From Apostichopus japonicus (taxonomy: Eukaryota; Echinodermata; Holothuroidea; Aspidochirotida; Stichopodidae): a stretch of DNA of 64,000 nucleotides. Positions within the stretch are counted from its first letter, which is position 1. Each line of letters begins with the position of its first letter. Location of the stretch: positions 28,380,984 through 28,444,983 of the forward strand of contig NC_092564.1 of the NCBI RefSeq assembly GCF_037975245.1, in the 5' to 3' direction. Positions 32,906 to 46,189 of the stretch are shown piece after piece. The position numbers were made by a program, and so were the translations under genes. The notes beneath the pieces are model-generated. The model was not told the origin of the DNA. It made no database searches and worked only from the letters and a program-made list of their open reading frames with translations.

Positions 32906-35900
32906 GTGTGCCTTTTATTATTTCTTGATTTAGTTTGGTTTATTTAGTTTTCTTTTATGTCTATATCGTTTTGTTTGTATTACTGTGCTGGGGTTTTCTA
33001 TGGTTGGGCTTTTCATGGGGCATGTGCCCTTCTTGGCCCTTTAACCTGTCATGTTATGTCAAAAGCATGATCAGTCAAGACAACAACTAGATAGTAATTT
33101 GCATGTGTTTTAATAAAGAATGCTGAAATGCCCCAAAATCATTCACCCTAAAAGTTTCTTATTGTACTTATTATGCTGGCATCAAAACAAAGGATAGTAT
33201 TTAACCCAATTTAAATTCTATTGAGTGAATTGTCAGATGTACTCCACTCATTTTAAGTGAACTGTGCCATAATTGGTAACGGTGAACAGTGTCTATTTTG
33301 CAAAGATACTGCTCTGGAAATTGCTCTGTTTCTTTTTGTCTAAATACAAAAAAATGCAGCTGTGATATATGTAGAGTTAGAGAAACTTATTCAACAATGA
33401 GTACATTGTTGCCAGTTCAAAGTCTTAAAAATGTGTCCCAGTTGGACTGGGTATGCTACACCCAATTTTTACATCCTTTTTTACAAATACATGTCGAATA
33501 ATAGGGACACAGGTTTTATCGAACACAAGTGTTGAAGACACGATACAGTTTCTTTCATAATCTCAACATATACTGGTTGGAATTAGCTTCTTGTCCTTCA
33601 AATCAATTTTCAATCAGTAGAATAGCCAAGAACATGTATGCCTACAGTATAGCTTATGTGAGCCTAATTAGTAATGCCATATTTTAAACTGCACAATTAG
33701 AACTGCTTACACCTAACATTGTAGTATGTTTCAATAACAACAATTGTAAACTCATAGGTAAACCAAACCAATGTTTGCTTAAGGCTGCTATTGAGAGCTC
33801 TCTGATACTTCATATTCATTGTCTGATGTCCTCATTGGAGACTGCCCCCCAAAATTCTGATAACACTGATGTTTTCATGGTCACGGTTGCTTGAAAGAAA
33901 ATGCTACAATTGCATCGGCACATACTGATTTCCCTGTGGCCTGAACTTGAGTGCACTGTGGTTTAAAATAAAACAAAATAAAATAAAATAAAACTGGTGC
34001 AAATCTAAGAAATGTTGTAGTTCTTCCTTCTTTTTTCCCCCGTAGGGAACTGTATATGAGCTAAAGGCAGACCTTGTGTTGGTTTCTTTATTGAAATATT
34101 GACCAGATACATACCATGCCCAAATTGCTGTTATTGTAAATAAATATAAGACTATAAATAAGAGTATAAATATTAGTTTTGACTCTATAGAATATTTCAA
34201 TCAAGCATGTGGATAAATTTTACAGTATTACCAGGGTTTTATCTATTAGTTCTAACAACCAAACTTGTTAACCAAAATGTTAAAAAAAAAAATTGGTAAC
34301 ACCGAAAGTGAAATGGGATAAATCATCACATGTTGTGTTTACCATGGAACAGCTCTGAAAAGCAAAACAGTATAAGCACAAAGTTGTATTACATTAATGT
34401 CACAACAATTTTTCATATTTTGAGAACTTTGTTACATGTCAATTACAAACTTGATTAACAATTAGCATAGGCCAGGCAAACAGCGCACTTAGTCTTTCAT
34501 AACAGAGACACAGACAGCTGTTCTAGATAGAAACACCACTGTACATGCATTTGCATGGGATGTTTATAGAAGTATATAATATAATCTTTTACATTTATTT
34601 GTTTTTCAAATTAAGAAATCAACCAAGGTTTCTGTTTGTTACATGACTAATGTTTTTCCTGTATAAATACCAAAATAAAATTGAAAGTTGACATACTCAT
34701 GTATTTATGACAAATATAACATAGGATTAAATAGTGCGAATGACCTATTCAAATAATAGAAAACTAATTTAAATCAAATAAATCAACTTAAATTTATATT
34801 TTATAAATTATAAAAAATAATAATAAAAAAATAAATATTGCCCCCCCCCCAAAAAAATCGCCAACCAGAAGGTCCTACATGTTTTGCAAGGTTGTCTGTA
34901 ATGGTCAATGGTGTTGAGAATCTTGTATCTTCTGTGTCTGAGTTACTTGTTGGGCAAATGTACTATAACTTGTTCAACCTCATACAGGTAATTTCTTGAA
35001 ATTTCATGAAAGAATCACAAAGCCCTCTAACTATAGGCTCTCTGGAAGCTACTGGCATTTGTGTAAGTAATGAACCATTCTAGACCCATTTTGAAATCAA
35101 TTATCATAGGTGAAGGAATTCATGTTGCACTTCATTTTGTATCTATTTTCAATATTAAACAGTACTGTACTGGATTAGTAAACTCCAATGCAAGGTTTCA
35201 TTCCTGTGATGTTCAGCCAGGTTAACTGTTCCAAACCACACGATTCGCAGATCTGCTTGAAAAGACTCTAAAAATCCACATCAAAGTTGGATGGCTGTTC
35301 TTTTGAGGTAGTATAAGTATGTACTGTACATACATCACCTCGGAGTACAGCACATTAGACCAGTATGTATCCATTAGATCTTTGCAGCTGTCTCGTATAG
35401 CTCTCAGGGGAAACTATCTTTTTATAGTGAATCTTACTGTTACTTTTTCACTGCTTTATTTTGCTTTCACTTTCAGGTCTTGTCCCTGTGATAGTGGTTG
35501 TGTACTACTGTCATATTCCTTCTTTCTTCCTATCTTTTCCTTCCCCCTTTTTCTACATTTCCCAAAGTTGAAACTATGCAAGATATAAGTAAAACTACCA
35601 TCTATGGTCTTAGTACAGTCTACAGTACATTGAAGCATGGACTGTACATTCTTTGCATCCATTCTATAGATTCAGACTGCTAGTGTTAGCAGCAATGTTC
35701 AATAATTTATGGAAAGGATATTTATAGAAAGGATGAGTGAAGACTTAAACCACAGAGTCACAACCTCATGTACAATACATACTTTCCTTGTGCCATTGAA
35801 GGAGACATTAATATTTTAGCTTTTTATCCCATTAATTTTGGACTGTGTGAGGTACCTCCAATATTTCTAGTGTGTACTTTAGTGTCTTGGCAAGAGTCTA

Positions 35901-37575
35901 GTAATGTGACTCGGCTGTTATAGAAAATCTAGAGGATTTCAAAAAAATTGAACTGTATCAGAATAAGCCCAGTTGGCACAAAAAGAAGATCCTCTTAAAT
36001 CTGAGAGGTTTCAATGTTGTTTGTATGCATGTTCCCCCTAGTGGATATGTTTGGTGAACATGTGACATTTAATGTTACTGAAGTACTGTTACAGTATGTG
36101 TGTTGTCTGAGGTAAGCCTCACTGAAGTCAGTCTGAATATTACTGTCTGAGCAATGCATCTCTCCACCGTTTCATGGTTTCCTTTCTCAGACAGCGGTTA
36201 GCTTCATCATCATAATGAGACAACATCATTTGCCCATTGACTTATGATGGGGTCCAGAATTGGGTTTTTGCCTGAATGATATTCTCCAATCATGTATTTT
36301 ACCGTAGAAGGAGCTGGTATTGATTTTACATTGAATTGCACTTTGGCAGCACTGGGGGTTTGGTTGGTTGTGGTGTTAGGAAGGATGCATAATAATTGCC
36401 ATACATGTGTGTGAAGTAATAGTCAAGGCACAGAGTCTGCATTGAAGCTCTTGGTACATATATAAATAGTCTGATAGATGTCTTTGTCTATCTGCAGGGT
36501 TATTTTATGCTTATAGTTCTGCTCAATGAACGAAAGTGATATTTTGGTTAAATAAATTACTGGTTAAATAAAGACAATTTGATAGATAAAAGCTCTTAAA
36601 CTGGTATCGATCCATGTAGACAGTCAAATGCAAATTTATGTTGTGATGATCACTTACAAAAGAATATGATAAAATAGACAGACATTTAAGTTTTAACCAA
36701 TCCCCCCCCCTCCCCCACATTCCCTGACCACTTTAAAGGAGAAAGAAGGAAGGACACCCTTAGACTCATGAAATTTGGAAAATTAAAGTTGTTCCTTAGT
36801 ACAGTAGCCATCTGCAACCATTGTACTTGTTCTGTGTTAACAATAAACACTACTTACACATAAGATGTTATAGGGCTTCTTCAATTTATAGCATTTTGCA
36901 GACAGTGCACCTTTGCTTCAGTACGTTGTACTACTGTATCTGTTGAGGTCCTGAAAAGTTTTTATTATATAGAAATTTACCACCCATACTCCCATAGAAG
37001 TCCCAAATTCATTTTAATTGTTGCATTTAATTTTTCAAGATGTAAATGTAAAATGTACCTAATTTGGGGGTTGGGGGGTTGGGAGGGGGGGGGGAGAGTG
37101 GGAAAATGTTTCAAGGTGACTAATTGCCTGTTACTGTAAGAATTCAGGTTTGGAATACTACGTATTCTGTGAATTATGGTCTTCACCTACATCATCACCT
37201 CATCACTATTTACTTGGCTCCTCTCTAACCCGTTTCCAACTCTACTGAACAAGTGCAATTTGTTAAACTACATGACTGGGACATAGAGTTGGAGACAGGT
37301 AAGTATCGTGTCTTACAAATCCAGACACCAGTAAGTTGTGGGGATTTAGGCTGAAACTGATAGGTTCAGCATTCGGTCCTTGCCCACAGTAGCCTCGGTT
37401 GATGGCAGCAATTGTCTTCGAAGGTGTGATCACCATCATGGTATCACACATTCATAGTATTTAATAGTTTCACAAATTCACCACTGTAACCATGTTTCAC
37501 AGAAGATGTACAGATATTCCTTGGCACATTTCCAAGGGAGGATTTGTATACTGTCAAGTCTAATATCCACTGTCC
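32906..37575 (+). other. Smad2/3 intron 1, no element recognised
   Basis: AT-rich intron with no transposon termini or convincing exons that I can see. Small homopolymer and purine tracts (C11 near 34840, G-rich near 37065-37100). A strong donor-like GACAGGTAAGTATCG at 37294 ends an open frame but lacks a convincing acceptor. Confidence 0.5.
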
Positions 37576-38190
37576 AGAGTGTTGGGTTTGTAGGTAATGA
37601 TGGTGTAATATCCAATGGAGCAACATTTTGAGCACTCAAAAGTGCGATACTGTATATGTGAGTGTTGGGTTTATAGGTGATGATGGTGTAATATCCAATG
37701 GAGCAACATTTTGAGCACTCAAAAGTGCGATACTGTATATGTGAGTGTTGGGTTTATAGGTGATGATGGTGTAATATCCAATGGAGCAACATTTTGAGCA
37801 CTCAAAACTGCAATAAACTGTATGTGAGTGTTGGGTTGGTAGGTGATGATGGTGTAATACTTAATGAAGCAACATTTTGAGCACTCAAAACTGCAATAAA
37901 CTGTATGTGAGTATTGGGTTGGTAGGTGATGATGGTGTAATACTTAATGAAGCAACATTTTGAGCACTCAAAACTGCATTATGTGAGTGTTGGGTTTATA
38001 GGTGATGATGGTCTAATGTACAATGAAGCAAATTTTTAGCCCTCAAACTGCAATATGTGAGTGTTGTGTTTGTAAATGATGATGGTGTAGTATCCAATGA
38101 AGCAACATTTTGAGCACTCAAAACTGCAATAAACTGTATGTGAGTGTTGGGTTTGTAGGTGATGATGGTGCAGCCGTCAAGTGCAATGTT
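37576..38190. repeat. minisatellite, about 8 copies of an ~83-bp unit
   Basis: Units begin GTGAGTGTTGGGTTTATAGG, continue with GATGATGGTGTAATATCC and end with ACATTTTGAGCACTCAAAA. The first three units are almost identical with period 82-83; later units shorten to about 75 and diverge. It lies in Smad2/3 intron 1, about 1.2 kb upstream of the candidate cassette exon. Confidence 0.93.
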
Positions 38191-39352
38191 CTGAATTAAG
38201 TAACATCACAGGCATTCTGATGATACTGTAGCATTACATGCAGTTCACACAATGCCACATTCGTCTTGTTTAATATCCTGTACAGGAAGTCGTTCATTAA
38301 ATCTGTACGGTTGTTGGCCGTTGTCAGAGTCAATGAAACCCTGGATTGCTCTGATATTAATACTCACAATTTTTGAGTTAAATATGAGGTCTCTGTTAGA
38401 GGGAAGCAATCCACATATATACAGTATTTTAAAACGAACCTGTATTTGCACAACTGAAGGAAGGTGGAGAGTGTTGAGGAAATGGGTTGGGGAGGGAGCA
38501 GAGGAGGATTTTAATAGGTGTTCAGACTTCGTAAAGTATGAATTGTCCGCCCCTTCTAATTCTCCTTTATCCTCAGTTCCCTACCCTGGGTCCTCTGCAC
38601 TGAATGTGTACAATAAGTACTAGTCTTCTGTACTATTTTGTCACTCCTACATGTTTGAAAGTATTTGTATGCTTCCTTTGGACAAGTTGATTTTGAGAGT
38701 ACTGGCAATATTGCTCTGTTTTAAAACTATTTTTGGAATGAAGCCCAGATGCCCCAAACATAGTCTTTGCTTTGAATTTCATCAAATATTAATAATACCA
38801 TATAGACATACAATAGAAATATTTGTTCTCTTCATTGCCAGAGGTACAGTGCACCCTTGATAGAAATGTATATCCCATACATTCACATGTTTACTCTTCC
38901 CAACCTCTCATGTATATTTGGATTTGAGGTCGGTCTTTACATTAGTATCATGTATTGCCAGCAATACTTGGGAGATGATGTGAAAATAAACATTGATACA
39001 CTCTTTTGCAACGTTTGCAGATCTGTCGCAAATGTTGATGAAATTATAATGATTTTATTTTGAAAGAAAGGCAGAGAGTTGTGGTACAAGCCGTTTCTTG
39101 ATGTTATTTGCTGTAGTCTGAAAAAAATTGGATTTCTCCATCTTTGAGCATTAATCTTGAGACACCTATTTTAATACATTACTACTGTAGGATGTAAAGT
39201 TGCAATTCTGTGAGAAAATGTCAAGTTCTTTGATAAACGGCATCTAATAGACCGGAGAATTTGAATACATTCACTGTTTGGACAACAAACTGAAGGCCTC
39301 ATTATTCTCCTGTTTTTCTCTCCTTTTTTTTGTCTTTTGGTTACTCTTTCAG

Positions 39353-39412
39353 ATCAGAATATATCACCGGCGGAGCCCAAATTATGCCGCATCCCTCCAA
39401 TTCCAATTCGGA
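39353..39412 (+). CDS. Smad2/3: candidate in-frame cassette exon of Smad2/3 (20 codons)
   Basis: A 50-base pyrimidine-rich run ending TTACTCTTTCAG is followed by 60 bases and then GTAAGTGA, so both splice sites are strong. Entering in phase 2 from exon 1, its first base completes AGA (Arg67). Nineteen codons follow (SEYITGGAQIMPHPSNSNS) and the last two bases GA join exon 2 as GAA (Glu); exon 2 then reads on as SLDGRLQ. Inclusion therefore adds exactly 20 residues without changing the frame, between the Cys62 region and the DNA-binding beta-hairpin. Vertebrate Smad2 has its 30-residue exon-3 insert at this same junction, and that insert prevents DNA binding. There is no obvious residue similarity beyond small polar residues. 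What is seen: sites, phase, length. What is inferred: use as an alternative exon. Confidence 0.6.
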
Positions 39413-42400
39413 GTAAGTGAGATGCAAACATTTCATGGCTTCTCTCCCCTTATCCTGCCTCCTCTATCCATCCTCCTCCGCACTACTGTACCCTCTGTAC
39501 TTGCTCGTTTCTTTTAGTTTCACAGCTTGTCTTATTTGGTGGCACATTGGTGGCATGTTGTAATCACTCTTCCTTCTGTTCTTGTCCTTCCGTACCGTCA
39601 GCATCTTCGGTTATTTTACCCGTTCTTTTATCCTCACCACACAGTACTTGCCTAACCATTTTCCTCCTCCTCCTCCTCCACCTCCTCAATTCTCCTCATG
39701 ACCTCCTCCCATATTGTCTTGCACCCTCATTCTCCTTGTTACAACTTCTTCCCTCAATCCACCTCCTGACCATCTCCCCTTTTGGGTTTCACACTTCATT
39801 CTCTTTGTTCCAACTTCTTCCTTGTCCTCCTGCCAAAGTCACTCTCACCTTGGTTTTCCTTGAAGAGCAACCCATTTTACAACTTTGTACACAAGCATAA
39901 AATAATATGTAATATTAATAAGTGAATTAACAAGAGCTGCTTGCTGTATATATACATATAATTGTCCTTTGCAAAGGAGCATTATTCTGTTTTAATGCTT
40001 GCATATCTACTATTGTGGAAAGTTGCACCCCTTTCAGTTTTTGACATTTTTCCTTTTAGATGTTCTCAATACTGGGACATCTTGGGTGTGCTTCTAACTG
40101 TGGCATTTAAAAGTTGGTTAACTCTATATTAAAGGAAATATGTACATGAATGATTCATTTGTAAACATTTAAGTTATACCCAAAGTAACATTACTGTAAA
40201 GAGGTTTGCAGGAGAATAATGTACTTAGTACAGTATCTAATATGAGAAGCACACACTGCCAATTTGTTACGCAGTGTTGATAGCTTGACAATTAGTCTAA
40301 CATTGTAGACATCAACAGAGTAACCTCTTTGCAAGTACAGTGGAAGATTATTAGTGTGTTACTGTGTTGGGATGTATGGTACATTACCTGCACACAGAAT
40401 ATAGATGTCCATCATGTGTTTAATATAATTACTGTACATCATTGTTGCCTCTTAAAAATGGACACATGTTTGGTTTACGTTGATGTGCAAACAGGAATAG
40501 TAAATCTTAATGTCGCAGCTACTGTACAGTATGTCCAAATGAGAAATGATTTCTTCCTTTCAAAATTAACAGACTTTTTAATATGAGAGCACTTTCAACT
40601 ACTAGCCTTAACAGGACTAGTTTTCCTGCACTACATTTTAAACTTTGGATGTTACCTTTTCCATCCTTGATATCATGATCATGATAAAAAAAAAGTGTGA
40701 CTCGCAGGAAGAGTGGCAGGTGATGGTCTCATTGAATTACACCCTGTAATCAAACAGAAATGCCTGATATATTTGGCAATAAGTTAGCTTATATAACTTT
40801 CTTGTTGGAAGCTGGTAAAAGTTACTGTAACTGTGCAGTGTTTTAGTTGATTACCATCAACATGAAGAGAAGATGGTTTTTGCAAGTTTTTTTCAAAATT
40901 ATTTACAAATTGTGGGTATCCATAGTAAATTAAGTCCAAAGTCAGTAACCTTTATAACCACAGGCATTCATTGTTGGATGTGGCCTGCATGTAATATTGG
41001 TAGTGGAAGGGAACATGTGTCAGGTGATGGGAGAGTGTTTCAATCCTTAATGCGATGATAAAAGATAAAACAGAACAGTACAGTAGATGAAGTTAAAATA
41101 ACATTTATGAAAACTCTTAAGACGCTTTTTCAGTCAAACTTTGATAATGATTCAGTATCTTTGACATGAGGAGGCGCAGGTTGTCAGATACAAACTAAAG
41201 TATGCCAGTTTTCATAAATCTATTTCAATGTGGTTGGGTCTTCAATACCATAGTTGTGGTACTGTATATATCAACTGGTCACTGCAATCAAGTCCTGTAG
41301 GGATCAAATGAGATTAACCAAATACTGTACTCAGATTGACACTTTCAGCGACGCTTTAATTTTTCAATAGTTTTCTAACAGTGGTCCAGTGTGAAAACTG
41401 TCCTTAATTGGGTTGGAAGATGGTTTCTCCATAAAGTCTCGGTATTAAGATTGAGGTCTGATGCATGACGTATGTACCTACAGTATATGAACACCCTAGA
41501 AGTACAAACTTAATACAAACTGAATACAAACTGAATACAAACTAGAATACAAACTGCCCATAAACATGCCAAAACAATGTCCAGGGTAAATTTTACAGAT
41601 CATGTTCTTATCTTTCAGTGTAGTAGTACAGTCAGTAAATTGGCATTTTGGATTCATTCATAATTAAGGGATTTTAATGTTGCTTCCTTACTTTAATACC
41701 TGTCTCTTCAAAACTATCACACCTTTGCTCATTTACCATTCCTTGTACGTTCTGATATTCTTTAATTTTAACATTTGTTGATCTATTTTTTCCTCAATAT
41801 TCTTGTATTTACTTCGCTCCTCGCTTACCTGTCTCCTCGCAACCTTTCTAAAAATTTTTTTTTATACACCTTAATTTGATGGAAGAAAAAGCTTCCTTCT
41901 GTTAATTTCTTGCTGATGTTATTTATTCAACGTTGATTATATATTTGTTTTTATTTGGTCATTAATTTAATGGGATGCAAATATGCTAAATATAACCCTC
42001 TAGCATATTAACAAAAACACATTATTCTTACTGTTTATGTTCTGCTGTATTCCTATACGTATACAAAATATGAAATACAGCACATTGTAAAACATAGATC
42101 TGTAGTCTATATATACAACAATCTAAGGACTCCTCAATTCATCTGACGTTGTACCGCCTCCTGAATGTACTGATATAGCCCTCAATTGGAAATACATTGC
42201 ATTTTTACCTGATTTGGTTGAGACCTCAAACCGTTTTGTAAGGTAATCTTAGTGTCTTCATGAGGTAGGTCATAGTAATCACAGTTTGAAATGTCATTTT
42301 ACAAGATATCTTATGATGTTGTTTCGTCATTGTTTTCTTAGAAGTTAACACGAAAGTCAAATACCACCTTGAATTATGGACTATGCAGGGGTCCAGCGAG

Positions 42401-44247
42401 AACATTCTTGCGAAGTTCATCATCTTTGCAAGAATGGGCGAAAGAAAGAATAAAAAAGATAAAGATAGAAACTTGAAGATCTGCATGGTATCAAGAATTC
42501 AATTTCAGAGTTTTAATTCATTGCTTTAGGGATTTGTTTTGTTATTGACTTGGTGGTTTGTTGAGCTTGTAGTAAAGTTGCTGTACAAGCAAACTCGGTC
42601 TTTCTAGAAACGTCCATCGCGACTGCTCAGATAGCGTTTCAGAAGATGAACCAGGTTTAATATAAAAATTGCTTATAACATTTTTTGATTTGATATGAAG
42701 GTTCATTTTCAGAATTCAAACCATGAAACTGGGAGATTGATAGGCTTGGAAGGTCTTTTTCCTTAAATGATGCAAAGACATATTTTTTGGTGGGTAAGGG
42801 AGGAGGAGGGGGTAATAAGGGGAGGGGGATTTCCATTTGGGAATCTGTTTCTACAGCAATTTTTTCATCTTGTGTTTTATAAAGCGCCCCTCTTTCTAGT
42901 AACTTTGATCATGCATGGTTGATAATTTAAGTCTTGGCAAAGTTACGATCAGCTTATTGCAGCAAGACTCTAGAGTACTAGAGTTACCATGTAACTTCAC
43001 TTATTTGGATCATACTCAAACCCTCTACAACTGGTGGAATTATTTAACTGAAAGCAGTATTTTTTACTTGATTATTTATTTGTTGCCAAAGACAAAAGGT
43101 ACCTTTGCCATGATGAAGGCATGAGTGTGTACAGTACAATATGTAACACACTTGCATGGAAACAAGGTAAATCACCTCGCATACTTTGGAGGAACTTGGT
43201 ATGTAGATTCCCCAATTAAATGCTCTTGGCTGCTTTAGTTATTGGGTCAAGGCAAAGTTCATCTGAGATCACCAGTACACAAGCTCTTGTACTGCCATTG
43301 GCCAGTACAAAATCGACGCTCCTCCTCATTTATACCACAATGCATAAAACTTCATACCTTCAATTTCAAATGCTAGAACTTGTATGTTTGGTTTCTTTTG
43401 CTAGGACTGTTCCTGTCTCTTGCATGATCCATTGCATTTTTTAGGATTAATCGTACATGTCTTCATAATTTGATATTTTAAAATATTTTTGTATACTGTT
43501 TACTGTTCTTGTCGAGCATTCACTTGAGGTCGCTTGAGGTCAACAATAGGGAAATTTGAGCGCCTCCTATTAGGCAAGCTACAGTGCATTTTTGATCGAA
43601 AGTGATATTGCAATCACCAGTTTTTCCAAAATACGGAAATTTGTAAACAAGCTTGCTCGACAACCAGCATCAACCAAGCTTTGAGTTGGCTAGTAGGAGT
43701 CCCTCCATAAGTAGTTTACCTTCTAGAAGTACAATAGCCACGTCCAGTACAGCATTTTGTTGGTGAGAGGACTGTCTGTATCTGATCTTGCCTTATTTAC
43801 TTTGTTCCTCGCTAGCCTGTCTCCCTACAACCTTAGCACTCTTGTTCGTGCCTAAAATGAACTGGTAACCTTTTAACACTGCGCGCCCTCCGGTCAATGC
43901 CCTTTCTTCCTTTTGGTCAGTTGCCAGTGACGGTCTGCAACCCAAAAGTTGGTAAAAACATTCCAATGGGTGGTGGGATTTTCCCCAAAGTTAAGCCTGG
44001 ATTCTGAGGAGTGAGGCTGTGGTGGGTCGTCACCCACTCCTCATAGCAGATCATTGGTCGAGAGTCTGAACTTTGCAGATCACTGATGTATAGTATAACG
44101 TTAGTTAAATTTGTGGAATATAGAAAAATAAGTTTCTATAATAATATTTACGACAGGTTTGTGCCAATCACATCAGTGATCCCTGTTGTTGTTGTTGGCA
44201 TCATCTGAATGGCTGGTGGAAGTATTTTGGGTCAGAAGACTCCATTC
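39413..44247 (+). other. Smad2/3 intron, no element recognised
   Basis: Includes a pyrimidine-rich stretch (39430-39850) whose open frame reflects CTCCTC composition, a near-palindrome TATCATGATCATGATA at 40669, and G/A-rich tracts near 42790-42830. No gene supported. Confidence 0.5.
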
Positions 44248-44643
44248 CTGTACAATATTAGACAGGATTGGTATATAGATATCCTGTACAATATTAGACA
44301 GGATTGGTATACAGATTTCCTGTACAATATTAGACAGGATTGGTATTCAGATATCCTGTACAATATTAGACAGGATTGGTATACAGATATCCTGTACAAT
44401 ATTAGACAGGATTGGTATTCAGATATCCTGTACAATATTAGACAGGATTGGTATTCAGATATCCTGTACAATATTAGACAGGATTGGTATTCAGATATCC
44501 TGTACAATATTAGACAGGATTGGTATTCAGATATCCTGTACAATATTAGACAGGATTGGTATACAGATATCCTGTACAATATTAGACAGGATTGGTATAC
44601 AGATATCCTGTACCTTATTAGTCAGTATTGATATACAGGATAT
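44248..44643. repeat. 36-bp minisatellite, 10 copies plus a diverged 11th
   Basis: The unit begins CTGTACAATATTAGACAGG and ends CAGATATC, with exact 36-bp period (44248, 44284, ... 44572; the last copy at 44608 is diverged). Because 36 is divisible by three and the unit has no stops in two frames, long open frames appear on both strands (LYNIRQDWYTDI repeated); these are not genes. Confidence 0.97.
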
Positions 44644-45679
44644 AGAAAATTGCCCTTGCCTGCCATTGTACACTATCATCACTACACAGTATGCAGTGCA
44701 CAGAAATTGCCAAATGTTTCAGCTTATCGAACATTTTATGTTCTGCTTAGATCGAAGCTCTTGGAAATGTTTTTTTTGTGTGTGTGTGTGTGTGTTCATT
44801 GTTATGGGTGTGAAGCTGCTCAGTCATGTGAAACAAAACATGTACATGTAATGTATGCTGTCTTTAGAATCAGTAGCTAAGCTTGCAATCTACAGTATAG
44901 AAGAGCATTGACTACATATTTCATGTACAGCTTGGCTTTTTAAGGCAAAGCAATGTATGAAGCTCACAACTATAACTAGTGATACAGACTTATGAAATTT
45001 TAATGTCTATTTTTTTTGTAGTGTTTAGAGTTGTTTATTGTAATGTTCCTCTTTGAAGCTTGAAATTGTGGTTTAAAGTATCAATAGTCTGAGTGCAAAG
45101 TACATAGCTATGGTTTTGCATACATTGTTTATTTTCGGCGTAGGTGAGCCTGTGCATACAGTAGGCCATGGTGCTGTTATTTCACAATCTCCGCATATAA
45201 AAGTGTCAATGTACAATGTAGTTTACCTTTAAATCGTTTCATTGGTTGGTGGTCTTGTTTCATGTTTGATTTCGCTCCTCCATTGTATAATTCAGAACAC
45301 TTGAATCGAGATCCCCCAACAACAGTTAATATTCTATGATGTGTGATTAAATAAATCTGCCCTGTTAGTTCACATCACTGATGGTGCACTTCTAAATAAT
45401 ATGTTTAAAACCTCCTTACCAGATTCAGTCATTCTAAAATTAGTTTTGTTTTGGTTAGAAATTTATAGTAACTTAGTTTGGAACAGAGTTTAAAAGAAAA
45501 TGTTGCTTTTGCCCTTTTGATTTCTAAATCTAATATTGTAATGTCGTGACCAGTAATTTAATTGGTTGATACCCACAAGTGAGTATTAGGAATATGTAAT
45601 GGTATAGGGAGTTGGAAATCTCAGTGGTTCTGACTTTATTCTTGGACAAAGATCACATGCTCTACATTAGTCAGGTAGT

Positions 45680-45990
45680 TAATAATAATAAATTATATTT
45701 ATATATAGCGCTTAATACAGCGTATTAATGCAGTTCAAATGTAGGAAAGAGAAATTGGAAACCAAGGAAAACAAGAAACTAGGAATCAAACAGAAATGTT
45801 TTAAGTTGTCTCTTGAAAAAAGAGAGGGAGGGAGAGTCACAAATGTGAAATGGGAGTTCGTTCCAAAGAGAAGGCGCAGCGATAGAAAAGACATGATCGC
45901 CATAACGAGTGCGGGTACATGGACCAGGAGTTAATTGTTAATGCGCATGATAGGAAGAGCGAAGTGTAGTAGTAACTTCATGGCAAGGAA
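45680..45990. repeat. interspersed repeat with TATATAGCGC end
   Basis: AATAATAATAAATTATATTT, then TATATAGCGCTTAATACAGC, then a body with GAGTTCGTTCCAAAGAGAAG. I know this arrangement from abundant repeats in other marine invertebrate genomes (SINE or LINE tail); family not assigned. The open frames here are non-functional. Confidence 0.5.
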
Positions 45991-46189
45991 TCACATTTGA
46001 AGTCTTCTGGCTTTCTGGTTGATTCCTTGCAGACAGCAAAAGCAATCTATTGATAGTGGTGGCATGTGTTTGGGTGGGTGTGTGGGTGTGGCTTGCCTCA
46101 TGAATTCACTTCAAGCTTGTACAGTATGTACTTCTTCCTTAGTAGTATGTCAATGCGCCTTGGTGAGTTCTAAGTTGTTTTCATAATTG

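Noticed and set aside
35477-35588. Possible exon after CTTTCACTTTCAG
   Set aside because: The candidate itself is mostly pyrimidine tract and ends in a poor donor.
37253-37297. Possible 45-nt exon (reads QFVKLHDWDIELET) before a strong GTAAGTAT donor
   Set aside because: The phase does not fit Smad2/3 exon 1, the acceptor is weak, and the frame also continues past the donor; not enough support.
37576-38190. Regular repeat array considered as a CRISPR array
   Set aside because: Direct tandem units without unique spacers, in a eukaryotic intron; it is a minisatellite.
38252-38623. 123-codon open frame after the 83-bp minisatellite
   Set aside because: No recognisable domain or splice signals; the opposite strand is also partly open. 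Probably chance.
39547-39900. 117-codon serine/leucine-rich open frame
   Set aside because: Produced by CTCCTC-rich low-complexity DNA; no conserved features.
44209-44631. 140-codon open frame of LYNIRQDWYTDI repeats
   Set aside because: Wholly explained by the 36-bp tandem repeat; the opposite strand is open as well.
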